A DNA stretch of 16,581 bases from DAOMFM01 sp035429825 (GCA_044224215.1 JBGAKX010000097.1:1-16581); one strand, 5' to 3'; numbered from the stretch's first letter, positions 1 through 8,296 are shown. The notes: generated from the letters alone by a model not told the origin. A program made the numbers and translations.

Positions 1-2
1 CG

Positions 3-620
3 TCGGAGTTCTCGGAATGCTCACAGGTCCAGTTGTCGTGGGATCCGCCCGACACGGCCGGCGGACCGCCGCGAAACCTCCAGGTGATGGCTGTCGTTGG
101 ACGCGGATCCGATGGCCTCGATCGCTCGCCCCGGGGCGGCGTGACCGGGTACCGGGTCTACAAGTCCAGGACGAGGCCCGTCGCGCCCGTCCCGTCGAAC
201 CTGTTCACGTCGGTTCCCCCGTCGCAGACGAGTACGATGGCTCCGTCGTCCGCGGGCGGCTTCTTTGTCGTGACCGCCACCTACCCGGACGGTTCGGAGA
301 GCACGCCGTCGAACGACGCGAGCACGCCGGGGGCCCCCATCATCGGGAGCGTGTCGCTCAAGGGGACATCTAAGGTCGTCGCAAATGGATCGAACTTCAC
401 GACCAACGTGATGTTGATTGCCGACGGCATTCCGTTCGCCCTGCCTGCAAAGCTCAAGCGAAACGGAACACGTGTGATTCAGAAGGGCACGCTGCTCACG
501 TCCGAGACGCTCCGTCAGTTTCTTGCAAGCCGGCCAAAGGGACCCGACGCCAGGCGGAAGGTCATGCTCGGATTTCGGAACGACACCGGAGCGACGACGA
601 CCGTGATTCTCAGCGAATAG
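3..620 (+). CDS. FN3-type secreted/surface protein, C-terminal fragment
   Basis: The frame is open from the left edge, so the true start lies upstream and only about 205 C-terminal residues are visible. They begin with a fibronectin type III-like module: QVQLSWDPP strand, a GVTGYRVYKS strand, then FFVVTATYPDG followed by ESTPSNDAS. After it comes a second beta-rich unit (APIIGSVSLKG, VVANGSNFTTNVMLIADG, then a Thr-rich end) that resembles IPT/TIG-type repeats. Such modules are common in exported bacterial surface proteins and usually mediate binding or act as spacers; no catalytic motif is visible. It ends 6 bp from the stop of the convergent pduT-like gene. The overall function cannot be told from this fragment. 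Confidence 0.72.
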   Translation, partial: SEFSECSQVQLSWDPPDTAGGPPRNLQVMAVVGRGSDGLDRSPRGGVTGYRVYKSRTRPVAPVPSNLFTSVPPSQTSTMAPSSAGGFFVVTATYPDGSESTPSNDASTPGAPIIGSVSLKGTSKVVANGSNFTTNVMLIADGIPFALPAKLKRNGTRVIQKGTLLTSETLRQFLASRPKGPDARRKVMLGFRNDTGATTTVILSE

Positions 621-626
621 GCCGGG

Positions 627-1178
627 TCAGACGATCTCGGTGAGCAGTTCCTTGCGCGGAGCGGGGATCACGACCCGGTTGACGAGCAGGCCTTTTGCGC
701 CGAGAACGCGGGACCCGGCATCGACAGCTGCCTGTACCGCCGACACCGACCCCGTCATCGTGACGAACGCCTTGCCTCCGAGCGCCATGGCGAGACGTAT
801 CTCGAGCAGGCGCACCTCGGCCGTCTTTGCCGCAGCGTCGGCGGCCTCGATGAGCGAGGCGACCGAGAACGACTCCAGGATTCCGAGCGACTCGAGATCG
901 CCGACCGTGTTCGATCCATAGATCGCGGGGAAGATGTCGTCATGCAGGTTGGGGATGACGAACGTGTCGATGACGAACCCGCGGCTCACCTCGCGTCCGG
1001 CCTCGACGCTCGACGTGACGGCGGCGACGTCGCCGCGCACCATCGTCATGTACTTGCCCGAGCAGATCGATCGCGACAACAGCAGGTCGACGTCGGCGGC
1101 CTTGAGCATCGTGTCGGCGACGTACATGCCCGCGGCGATGCTCGACAGTTCGAGGAGTCCTATGGAGTTCTTGTTCAT
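627..1178 (-). CDS. pduT: BMC-T microcompartment shell protein, PduT-like
   Basis: 183 residues, the usual length of a tandem-BMC shell protein. Two BMC domains are visible: residues about 5-90 (SIGLLELSSIAAGMYVAD, then KAADVDLLLS) and about 97-180 (LGILESFSVASLIEAADAAA, ending VNRVVIPAPRKEL). Family knowledge: these form pseudohexameric trimers in the facets of bacterial microcompartments, and PduT carries a [4Fe-4S] cluster at the trimer axis bound by one Cys per subunit. Here Cys39 in SRSICSGK sits where PduT has Cys38 (recalled sequence, not aligned by program), so the cluster site appears kept. It starts 3 bp after the stop of the pduS-like gene on the same strand, so the two are almost certainly one transcript. 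No BMC-H or BMC-P gene is in the window. Confidence 0.9.
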   Translation of the reverse strand: MNKNSIGLLELSSIAAGMYVADTMLKAADVDLLLSRSICSGKYMTMVRGDVAAVTSSVEAGREVSRGFVIDTFVIPNLHDDIFPAIYGSNTVGDLESLGILESFSVASLIEAADAAAKTAEVRLLEIRLAMALGGKAFVTMTGSVSAVQAAVDAGSRVLGAKGLLVNRVVIPAPRKELLTEIV

Positions 1179-1181
1179 GGA

Positions 1182-2495
1182 TCAGGCTCTTGAGATGACG
1201 ACGGTGTCGCCGACCGACACGACCACGCCGGGAATGCTTGCGTGCACGCGAGCGCCGAGCGCGCCGCCGGGGATTTCACCGACGAGCTGGCCTTCGCGCA
1301 CGGTCTCTCCAGCGCGCACGGCCGCCACAGCGGGCGCGCCAATGTGCTGCGCGAGCGGGATCGTCACGCGCGCGGGCGACGGGGTGTCCGCGACGAACGG
1401 CGTCGGAACGTCGTAGTCGACGAGTCCGAGCCGCGCCACGAGCTGCTTGAGAGGCGTCCGGCGGTATTCGTACATCGGGTGCGGAGTCACCGTCTTTGGC
1501 CCGTCCCACGCTGCGCCGGCAGCCTTCAGTTCGCGCTTGGACTTGTCGCACGCCTCCTTTGGAAAGAGGTCTTCCGGACATGCGTACAACGTGCACAGTC
1601 CGCAGCCGCAGCAGAGCGACGCGTACTGGTTCCAGATGCTCTCGCCGGACTGCGTGAACCCGAGGCTGCGCATCACCTTGTGCGGCTGAACGTCGTAGCC
1701 GAGCGTGAATCGCGGGCACAGCTCGGTGCAGAAGCTGCACTGGTCGCACGCCGACTTGCCAATACGGTGCATGTTCTGCTCGGGTTGGCCCTTCCGCCGG
1801 ACGAGCGTGTGCTCCTGTGGAAGAACTACGAGTCCCGCGCACGTCTTCGTGATGGGCAGATCGAGATCGGTCTCGAGCTTTCCCATCATGATGCCGCTCA
1901 CAAAGACCGAGAACTCGTCGACACCCGCGCCGCCTGCCACGGCGATAGCGTCGCGAAAGCTCATGCCGACCGGCGCGACGAATGTCGTCGGCTGGTTCAC
2001 GGCGCCGGCGATCGTTACGAACTTGCGCGTGACCGGAGTCCCGTCCGCGGCGGCCGACACGTTGACGAGCGTCTCGACGTTGCTGACGACGATTCCCACG
2101 TCGAGCGGTATGCCCTGCGGCGGAATCAGCCGCCCGGTGGCCTCGTAGACGAGGATGTACTCGTCGCCGGACGGGTAGAAGTCGCCGAGGAGGTGAAGGC
2201 GAACGTCGTCCCCGTCAAGCGCGGCCGTGAGCGCGGCAATCGCCTTCGCATTCTTCTCCTTGATGCCGATGATGCCCTTGCGGGCGCCCGTCGCATTCAT
2301 GAGGAGCCTCACGCCGCGCACGACGCGCTCGGCGAGGTGGAGCATCACCTCGTAGTCCTTGTGAAGGAGGGGCTCGCACTCCGCACCGTTCGCGATCACG
2401 AAGTCGACATGCGACGCCGCCTTGACGTGTGCGGGGAAGCCGGCGCCTCCAGCGCCGACGACGCCCGCATTGCGCACAAGTTCATCGATCTTCAT
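1182..2495 (-). CDS. pduS: PduS-like Fe-S flavoprotein (RnfC-like; cobalamin reductase type)
   Basis: 437 residues, normal for PduS. In order: glycine-rich FMN/NADH-binding region of the complex I 51-kDa type (GAGGAGFP at 14-21, NGAECEP at 36-42); SLBB-like segment (about 159-190); two 4Fe-4S motifs, Cys250/253/256/260 and Cys295/298/301/306, each last Cys followed by Pro; and a C-terminal barrel-sandwich domain of RnfC type (about 392-435). Family knowledge: PduS moves electrons from NADH to reduce cobalamin inside propanediol-type microcompartments and binds PduT. The start ATG has only a weak Shine-Dalgarno; the gene lies 39 bp downstream of the septoil-knot-like gene, so translation may depend on a shared transcript. 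The main alternative is an RnfC-like protein of another system, but the adjoining PduT makes PduS the better call. Confidence 0.9.
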   Translation of the reverse strand: MKIDELVRNAGVVGAGGAGFPAHVKAASHVDFVIANGAECEPLLHKDYEVMLHLAERVVRGVRLLMNATGARKGIIGIKEKNAKAIAALTAALDGDDVRLHLLGDFYPSGDEYILVYEATGRLIPPQGIPLDVGIVVSNVETLVNVSAAADGTPVTRKFVTIAGAVNQPTTFVAPVGMSFRDAIAVAGGAGVDEFSVFVSGIMMGKLETDLDLPITKTCAGLVVLPQEHTLVRRKGQPEQNMHRIGKSACDQCSFCTELCPRFTLGYDVQPHKVMRSLGFTQSGESIWNQYASLCCGCGLCTLYACPEDLFPKEACDKSKRELKAAGAAWDGPKTVTPHPMYEYRRTPLKQLVARLGLVDYDVPTPFVADTPSPARVTIPLAQHIGAPAVAAVRAGETVREGQLVGEIPGGALGARVHASIPGVVVSVGDTVVISRA

Positions 2496-2534
2496 TGGGC
2501 GAATCCGCGTTGGAAGCGATTTCGAGCGTGAATG

Positions 2535-2888
2535 CTAAGGGCATCCGGGGAACGAGTCGACGTACTCGACCGTGAAGTCGGGAAACGAATCGACGACTTG
2601 CACCGTGAAGTCCGGCGACGAGTCGACGATCTCCCATTCGCCGGGATTGTCCGGAAAGGACGAGACCTTCTTGACCTTGATGTCGGGGAACGAGGTCACG
2701 ATCTGGATCTTGTAGTCGGGGAACGACGTGACGAACTGCACCTTGCCGTGGAGCTTGCACGCGTCGGGGTTACCCGGAGCAATCGCGTTCGGACCGGCCG
2801 GAGGAGCGACGCTCGCGGACGACTGCGCAGCCGGCGCCGCGAACGTCATTACAATCGCCGCGGCAATGACGACCTGCAGGTGATTCAT
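2535..2888 (-). CDS. small secreted repeat protein, 7(1) septoil-knot domain type
   Basis: 117 residues from the ATG preceded by AAGGAGG four bases upstream; a longer reading adds 15 residues without a ribosome site. Residues 1-23 form a signal peptide. After a Pro/Ala linker, residues 44-117 hold six copies of a unit of about 11 residues with the signature SFPD: at 55, 66, 77, 90 (SSPD), 101 and 112 (SFPG). Spacing is 11, 11, 13, 11, 11, with an NPGEW insert exactly in the middle, giving three units plus three units. Cys44 and Cys116 bracket the domain and could form a disulfide. From memory, this repeat is typical of the family named 7(1) septoil knot (predicted to be one of the most complex protein knots); function unknown. 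It may be co-transcribed with pduS, 39 bp downstream. Confidence 0.75.
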   Translation of the reverse strand: MNHLQVVIAAAIVMTFAAPAAQSSASVAPPAGPNAIAPGNPDACKLHGKVQFVTSFPDYKIQIVTSFPDIKVKKVSSFPDNPGEWEIVDSSPDFTVQVVDSFPDFTVEYVDSFPGCP

Positions 2889-2998
2889 GGCGCCTCCTTG
2901 ATATGGTCCCGGGTGAGAAATCCGGTCGCGCACGTGTGCCGAGGATTTCCGTTTCCAGCGTCCGCGCAGCGAATTCTCTCGGTCCCGACCTAGTCCTG

Positions 2999-3502
2999 TT
3001 ACTTCTTGTCGCTCGGTTGAAGTACCTTGGCAAGCGGTCCGAAGGCGGCATCGCCACCCTTCTTCTTTACGGATCCCAGGAGGATCGGCACGAACTTGCC
3101 GATCATATCCGGCTTCATGCCGAGCGCGTTGAACGGTCCAATCAGCGAAGCCAGACCGCCCGCGCCGCCTGGCAACGCACCTGCTGCCGCGCCTGCGAGT
3201 CCGCCTGCGCCCGGGAGCCCCCCGGATGCACCCGGCAGGGCTGCTTCGACGGGCGCAGCCTTCAGCAGCGTATCCATCTCAGGGACGGCCTTTGCAACCT
3301 TTGCGAAGTCACTCGGATTCATCGAGTTCTTTGCAAAGCCAAAGAGCGCTCCGGCGCCTCCGGTTGCCTGCTCGGGAGTGACGCCGAGGTTCTTGGTTAG
3401 CTTTGACACGAGGCCCTTGTCCTGGGCGTACGCGCCCGGTGTCCCGGCTGACGCAGCGATCGACACGATGATCGCCAACGCGATCCTTCGGCTCATTCGC
3501 AT
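2999..3502 (-). CDS. DUF2780 family exported protein
   Basis: 167 residues from the ATG with AGGAG seven bases upstream; an upstream ATG in the same frame adds 23 basic residues and has no such site. Signal peptide residues 1-26 ending AYA, mature start QDKG. The mature part starts with LTKNLGVTPEQATGGAGALFG and a helix-rich stretch (62-84), then a Gly/Ala/Pro-rich linker of about 30 residues, then NALGMKPDMIGKFVPILLG and a terminal segment. This order is that of the DUF2780 (VcgC/VcgE) family as I know it; no molecular function is established. It stands 110 bp upstream of the septoil-knot-like gene on the same strand, and could head the transcript that runs on into pduS-pduT, though that gap could also hold a promoter. 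Confidence 0.78.
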   Translation of the reverse strand: MRMSRRIALAIIVSIAASAGTPGAYAQDKGLVSKLTKNLGVTPEQATGGAGALFGFAKNSMNPSDFAKVAKAVPEMDTLLKAAPVEAALPGASGGLPGAGGLAGAAAGALPGGAGGLASLIGPFNALGMKPDMIGKFVPILLGSVKKKGGDAAFGPLAKVLQPSDKK

Positions 3503-3945
3503 ATCGATACTCCTGTTTCTGATACTGGCGCGCCGCGACGTCGCTCGCATCCGGGCTGGGCGCCGGAGCACGCGCCGATGCTATCAGAGGTTGCCGCCGC
3601 GGTGAACTGCTTCACGAGCCCGGCAGCCCAGGGCGAACCGGCCTCGTTAACAGGACATCAACGTGCGCGTGAATAGGCACACCACCGCGAAAATCGGCGC
3701 AGTCGCGATAATTCGCGTCGGGGATGTGCTCGGCGAGCCAGACATCTTCTGGCCCTTCGGTTCACCTGTACTCACGGCTGTGGAGGGCAGTCCCGTCGCG
3801 GTCGCCCCGTACTGCGCGTGACGCAGTGCCCTGGCGCTGGGGGCACGTGAATTGCACCCGCGTAAGGATGCCAAACGAGCGTTCAGACACGTGACACCGC
3901 CCTAACGCCGCGTGCCGGACAATCCTCGGATTATGGAGGGCAACC
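3503..3945. other. divergent intergenic region, no gene seen
   Basis: The 443 bp between the divergent DUF2780 and DUF2252 genes should carry both promoters, but I see no convincing -35/-10 pair. A short inverted repeat GTGCCC (3826-3831) / GGGCAC (3841-3846) with a 9-base loop is present. Small open frames here have no family signature and poor ribosome sites. Confidence 0.5.
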
Positions 3946-5358
3946 GTGGCATCAATGAAGAAGACACGCAAGAGAGTCGGACCCAAGGTCAGGAAAGCCG
4001 CGCGTGCCCGCAGGTTCCAGTCGCGCAGTGAGCGCGTTGCCGCTGGCCACGCCCTGCGCGAGCGCGTACCGCGCCAGAGTCACGCGGACTGGATACCGTC
4101 GACTTCACGCCGGGATCCCGTCGACGTTATCGAGGAGTCGAACAGGGGCCGGATTCCCGAGCTCACTCCGATCCGCTATGGCCGCATGGTTCGCAGTCCG
4201 TTCACCTTCCTTCGTGGCTCGGCGGGCCTCATGGCCTACGACCTCGCAACCACGCCGACCACGGGTGTCCGGGTGCAGTGCTGCGGCGACTGCCATTTGT
4301 TGAACTTTGGGTTGTTTGCTACTCCGGAGCGAAACCTGGTCTTTGATCTGAACGATTTCGACGAGACCCTCCCGGCGCCATGGGAATGGGATCTCAAGCG
4401 CTTGACCGTGAGCTTTGCGGTCGCGGGGCGCTCCAACAGGTTTTCGGATTCGGACACAGCCAAGGTCGTCGTGGAGTGCGCACGTTCGTACCGGGAGCGC
4501 CTGCGGGAGTATTCCCACATGAGCCCCCTCGATGTCTGGTACGAGCGCCTCGACATGGAGAGCATCATTGCGTCAGCACCTGACGAGAACGCCAGGAAGG
4601 TCCGCGAGCGTCTTGCCGAACGGGCCCGCGAACGTGTGGTCGAGAACCTCTTCCCCAAGATCTCGGGAGACATCGGCGACAAGCGCCGCCTGGTCGATCA
4701 GCCACCGGTGCTCTATCACGTCTCAACGAAGGGTTTTGAGGACGCGGTTCGAGAGGGAATGGAAGACTACCGAGCGACTCTCTCAGATGAACGCCGCGTC
4801 TTGTTCGATCGATACCGACTCGAGGATTTCGCGCTCAAGGTTGTCGGAATCGGGAGCGTGGGCACGCGCTGCTATGTGGCACTACTCATATCCGAGGAGG
4901 ATCAACCACTGCTGCTTCAGCTGAAGGAGGCACGCCGGTCGGTACTCGAGCCCTACACGAAGAAGAGTCGCTATGACAATCAGGGGGAGCGTGTCGTCAT
5001 GGGACAACGGCTGATGCAGTCCTCCAGCGACATCTTTCTGGGATGGGTGCGAGGACGAGGCGGCCTCGACTTCTACGTGCGGCAACTGCGGGACATGAAG
5101 TTGTCGATTCCTGTCGAGGCGTGTTCCGAGATCCAGCTCAAGCGGTACGCTGAGTTCTGCGGTTGGACCCTTGCGCGCGCGCACGCAAAGGCCGGCGATG
5201 CGGCCACGATCAGTGGGTACCTGGGAAAGAGCGACGCCTTTGACGAGGCCATCAGCTCGTTCGCCTTCGGATATGCGGATCAGACGGAACACGACCACGC
5301 AGTACTTGTCGAGGCCGTTAACTCGGGGAGCGTTGAGGCAATTGTCGAGGAGGAGTGA
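3946..5358 (+). CDS. DUF2252 domain protein (kinase-fold-like)
   Basis: 470 residues from GTG, with GGAGGG five bases upstream. The N-terminal 40 residues are very basic. Family signs: RYGRMVRSPFTFLRGSA (77-93), GDCHLLNFG (114-122), FDLNDFDET (133-141) and WEWDLKRL (146-153). The GDxHxxNFG and D-x-N-D-F-D-E pair recalls the catalytic and metal-binding loops of aminoglycoside phosphotransferase-type kinases; a glycine-rich turn VVGIGSVGTR (299-308) and a Lys in LLQLKEAR (327) could be nucleotide-binding parts. That kinase-like reading is inference; the substrate of DUF2252 proteins is not known to me. The length is typical for the family. No signal peptide, so cytoplasmic. The next real start (5559) is 200 bp downstream, so this is probably a single-gene unit or leads a loose cluster. 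Confidence 0.85.
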   Translation: MASMKKTRKRVGPKVRKAARARRFQSRSERVAAGHALRERVPRQSHADWIPSTSRRDPVDVIEESNRGRIPELTPIRYGRMVRSPFTFLRGSAGLMAYDLATTPTTGVRVQCCGDCHLLNFGLFATPERNLVFDLNDFDETLPAPWEWDLKRLTVSFAVAGRSNRFSDSDTAKVVVECARSYRERLREYSHMSPLDVWYERLDMESIIASAPDENARKVRERLAERARERVVENLFPKISGDIGDKRRLVDQPPVLYHVSTKGFEDAVREGMEDYRATLSDERRVLFDRYRLEDFALKVVGIGSVGTRCYVALLISEEDQPLLLQLKEARRSVLEPYTKKSRYDNQGERVVMGQRLMQSSSDIFLGWVRGRGGLDFYVRQLRDMKLSIPVEACSEIQLKRYAEFCGWTLARAHAKAGDAATISGYLGKSDAFDEAISSFAFGYADQTEHDHAVLVEAVNSGSVEAIVEEE

Positions 5359-5490
5359 TCGCCGGCGAGATCGCAAGCCCTATTTCGACGCTGATCGGAA
5401 CGCTGCGAGCCAATGGGTTCGTCGATGGGCGCGTCGTGCACCGCGGTGAGTTCCTCTCTTTTGCGGCCGGTGTCGGTCTGGATATCTCTC

Positions 5491-5521
5491 GCGACAAATC
5501 CAGGGCGATTCGTGGTATAGA
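5491..5521 (+). promoter_or_regulatory. possible promoter of the di-heme cytochrome gene
   Basis: A TATAGA -10-like box (5516-5521) follows a GCGACA -35-like box (5491-5496) with a 19-bp spacer. A start near 5528 would give a leader of about 30 bases before the chosen ATG at 5559. The -35 match and the spacing are weak. Confidence 0.28.
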
Positions 5522-5558
5522 ACGTCAAAACGGTACCGGTTCGTGGCGAGGTGCACCG

Positions 5559-7094
5559 ATGCGTCTTCGCAGCGTGAAGATCTGGGTTGTCCTCTCGGCC
5601 GCCATCATCGGCGTGATGCTGTTGGCAGTCGACGGCGCGGATTCCGGTCAGGGACGGTCCTCGCCCGACATCCCCCGGACGTGGGACGACGAAGCAATGC
5701 GCGGGCTCGAACTCCCGCTTGCGGACGCCACTGCAACTCCCAGGCAGGTGAGTGCGGACTTCTACTACCGGATGCCCGTTCGACCGATATACCGCACGTA
5801 CCCGATCTATCACCCCGATCGTGAGCCGCGCGGGTACATGGCATCGCTCGAACGGCGCGAACCGGAGATCGTCTTCGATTCGTCAAGACTGAAGACCGAT
5901 GAGGACTGGGTCCGGGCCGGTGCAATCGTGTTTGCAGCGCCGATCGAGTACGAATACGGCGAATCCCTCAACGCGGTCGTCAGGACCCGTGAGTGGTACA
6001 GAAGGAACAAGATTCGCTTGGCAGCGGACGGCACGGTTCCGTATCTGCGATACGTCGTGCGCGAGAAGGGGAAGGTTGAAATCGGAATCCTCGCGTGCGC
6101 CATGTGTCACACGAGGGTGATGCCGAACGGGACGGTGATCACGGGCGCGCAGGGCAATTTCCCGGACGACCGCAGCGATGCCTACGAAACCAGAGTTCAG
6201 CCTTCAACCAAGTCAGACCCTGCCGCCGTTCTGGACCATACACGCAAGTTCATGCGCAGCTCGTACGCAGCGCCGTGGTTGCGCCCCGATCCGAATGCCC
6301 GGTTCGAGCGGATGGCCCTCGACGATATCCTCAAGGTACAGGAGGCCATCATTCCCGGGGTGTGCGCGCGTCAGGGCTCGAGCCCGTGGTATCCCGTGCG
6401 AATCCCCGACCTGATCGGCGTCAAGGATCGTCGCTACCTCGATGCATCCGGGCTTGTCCGCCATCGCACGATTGGCGATCTGATGCGGTACGCCGCGCTC
6501 AACCAGGGTGCCGACTTGATCGCGGCGTACGGGGATTTTGTGCCGGAGGGACCGGTTCCCGATCCGGCGACGCTCGATCGGTACAGCGACGAGGAACTCT
6601 ATGCGCTTGCGTTGTACGTGTACTCGCTGAAGCCACCGCCCAATCCGAATGTGTTCGGACCCCTGGCTGCGCGCGGCCAGAAGGTGTTTGAGCGCGAAGG
6701 CTGCGCGATGTGCCACACGCCGCCGCTTTACACAAACAACATGCTCACGCCGGCCGAGGGCTTCGAGGTCAGTGACGAGCTCGCTGCCCAGGTCGACGTC
6801 ATGCCGTTGTCGGTCGGAACCGACCCGGATCTGACGCTTCGCTCGCGCCGCGGAACGGGCTTCTACAAGGTGCCGTCGCTGAAGGGCGTCTGGTACCGCG
6901 GGCCGTTCGGCCATATGGGTCAGGCAGCGACGCTCGAGGAGTGGTTCGACCCACGCCGGGTGAGGGACGATTATGTCCCGAAGGGCTTCCGGCGAATCGA
7001 CGCAACGCGTGGCGGGATCAAGGGGCACGAATTCGGCCTGGATCTGTCGATGGCGGATCGCCGAGCGCTGATTGCGTTCCTCAGGACGCTGTGA
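5559..7094 (+). CDS. di-heme c-type cytochrome
   Basis: 511 residues from an ATG that begins a basic-plus-hydrophobic export signal (residues 1-27) and has GAGG seven bases upstream. The frame is open back to a GTG overlapping the DUF2252 stop, but those 68 extra residues would bury the signal, so I reject that start. Two haem c motifs CAMCH lie at residues 180-184 and 382-386. The second is in a GQKVFEREGCAMCHTPP context typical of cytochrome c domains in the di-heme peroxidase-like group, followed by SLKGVWYRGPFGHMG and a family-like tail (HEFGLDLSMADRRALIAFL). Expected location is the periplasm, carrying electrons or oxidising a small substrate; which one cannot be told. No maturation or partner gene is adjacent. 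Confidence 0.85.
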   Translation: MRLRSVKIWVVLSAAIIGVMLLAVDGADSGQGRSSPDIPRTWDDEAMRGLELPLADATATPRQVSADFYYRMPVRPIYRTYPIYHPDREPRGYMASLERREPEIVFDSSRLKTDEDWVRAGAIVFAAPIEYEYGESLNAVVRTREWYRRNKIRLAADGTVPYLRYVVREKGKVEIGILACAMCHTRVMPNGTVITGAQGNFPDDRSDAYETRVQPSTKSDPAAVLDHTRKFMRSSYAAPWLRPDPNARFERMALDDILKVQEAIIPGVCARQGSSPWYPVRIPDLIGVKDRRYLDASGLVRHRTIGDLMRYAALNQGADLIAAYGDFVPEGPVPDPATLDRYSDEELYALALYVYSLKPPPNPNVFGPLAARGQKVFEREGCAMCHTPPLYTNNMLTPAEGFEVSDELAAQVDVMPLSVGTDPDLTLRSRRGTGFYKVPSLKGVWYRGPFGHMGQAATLEEWFDPRRVRDDYVPKGFRRIDATRGGIKGHEFGLDLSMADRRALIAFLRTL

Positions 7095-7223
7095 GGCGAC
7101 GAGCGTTTGTCGTTCGCGGTCGGCTGCCGTGTTGCGTCGCTGCCAGCGGCGGGGCATGATCGACGTCGTACCTGCTACCGATTCCAACGGTCCCATCGAA
7201 AACCCCACAACGAGGAGATGCTC

Positions 7224-7682
7224 ATGAGCAACTATCCACCGCAGGGTGGCTATCCGCCGCCGGGTGCGTATCCAGGGGGTGGCGCGCCTCCGCCGCCAAA
7301 GAAGAGCAACATGAAGTGGATCCTCCTTGGAGGCGGCGGGTGTCTGCTCGTGATCATTCTCGTGATCGGCGGGATCATTGCGCTCGTCGGCGGGGGTGTC
7401 TACATGCTGGCGAACAGCGAGGCGTCACAGACGGCGCAGCGGTTCGTGCAACAGAGCTCGGTGGTCAAATCCGAGCTCGGGGAGCCGCTTTCGACGTCGT
7501 TCGCATCGGGAAACATCAACACGGACAACGGCGTCGGAACGGCCGAGATCACGGTCTCCGTCACCGGACCGAAGGGTTCGGGATCGGCTGTCGTAAAGAT
7601 GGGGCAGAAGGGGAGCGGTCCGTGGTCGGTGACGTCCGCGGAATTCACCGGACCCGGGGGCGACGAAGTCGACCTGAAGTGA
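7224..7682 (+). CDS. membrane-anchored Coa1-like domain protein
   Basis: 152 residues. The ATG at 7224 has GAGGAG six bases upstream; another ATG two codons earlier lies too close to that site. Residues 1-30 are Pro/Gly/Tyr-rich (YPPQGGYPPPGAYPGGG). Residues 32-61 form one long hydrophobic membrane segment, very Gly/Ile/Val-rich. Residues about 67-150 form a small beta-rich domain (FVQQSSVVKSELGEPL, then alternating strands to PWSVTSAEF) that resembles the Coa1/Tim21-type fold annotated in many bacterial proteins as cytochrome c oxidase assembly factor Coa1. A true role in oxidase assembly is unproven for bacterial members. It follows the cytochrome gene by 129 bp; co-transcription is possible. 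Confidence 0.72.
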   Translation: MSNYPPQGGYPPPGAYPGGGAPPPPKKSNMKWILLGGGGCLLVIILVIGGIIALVGGGVYMLANSEASQTAQRFVQQSSVVKSELGEPLSTSFASGNINTDNGVGTAEITVSVTGPKGSGSAVVKMGQKGSGPWSVTSAEFTGPGGDEVDLK

Positions 7683-7777
7683 CATCACGAGTTTTCGGGC
7701 GTGCCTCCCTGTGGCGCACGATTGGTGATTCAGGACTCTCGAACAACCTCATTGTCAGGTGGTTCAGAACACGGTCC

Positions 7778-8296
7778 GTGGCTCGTCGGGCCGTGGCGTT
7801 GCTCGTCGCCTCGTACCTGATCTCGCCGTTCGCTGTCGCGCAGGCCCGCGTGTCAGACACGGACGCGGTCCGAATCGCCGTATTTCGGCATCGTCTGGAC
7901 GCGGTGCGCGACTCGGCGGGGCTGCCTCAGCCCGTCTTTGTCGCGCTCGGGAGCCCGCGCTCGAGGTCCGATCCGTCGCGAGTCGTTCTGGCCGGCCTCG
8001 CGATTGCCGGAATCGACGTTCGACCGTTCAGCCAGATGCGACGCTTCGAGAAGCAGTGGCTTGCGTCACATCCCGCGCCGCGCGGTGACAGCGAAGCCGA
8101 GAACGCGGGCATGCTCATGACCATCGAGCACCTGCATTTTGGATCCGCCTCGGACGCATCAGCAGACATCGTCATCATCTGGTATGCGGTCGGCCGGGGC
8201 GACTATGGTTCGACCGAGCTCCATCGCGTGAGCCTCCACCGGGCCGACGAGACGTGGGTTGTCACGGATGACGTCGTCGTCAGCTCTGCCGGGTAG
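7778..8296 (+). CDS. unidentified secreted protein
   Basis: I do not recognise a family. The GTG start is chosen because the next residues make a clean signal peptide (ARRAVALLVASYLISPF, cleavage after VAQA); the mature protein begins RVSDTDAV and is about 150 residues. No good Shine-Dalgarno lies upstream, and the frame is open much further upstream through the Coa1-like gene, so the start is uncertain. The mature part has mixed helix/strand character: an IAVFRHRLDAVR helix, a VFVALGSPRSR turn, TIEHLHFG, and a C-terminal strand pair (ADIVIIWYAVGRG and the Ser/Leu-rich strand after it) ending WVVTDDVVVSS. No metal or catalytic motif is evident. It lies 95 bp after the Coa1-like gene on the same strand. 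Confidence 0.6.
   Translation: MARRAVALLVASYLISPFAVAQARVSDTDAVRIAVFRHRLDAVRDSAGLPQPVFVALGSPRSRSDPSRVVLAGLAIAGIDVRPFSQMRRFEKQWLASHPAPRGDSEAENAGMLMTIEHLHFGSASDASADIVIIWYAVGRGDYGSTELHRVSLHRADETWVVTDDVVVSSAG

Noticed and set aside
1242..2531. Long plus-strand frame opposite pduS
   Set aside because: It is antisense to a gene with clear Fe-S motifs; its translation is Arg-rich with no family signature, typical of GC-rich shadow frames.
5355..5558. N-terminal extension joining the cytochrome frame to the DUF2252 stop by a GTGA overlap
   Set aside because: It would bury the export signal needed by a haem c protein, and a ribosome site sits right before the ATG at 5559.
6213..7208. Long minus-strand frame opposite the cytochrome gene
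   Set aside because: Same reason: the sense strand has two CxxCH motifs and family-like ending; the antisense product is low-complexity basic.
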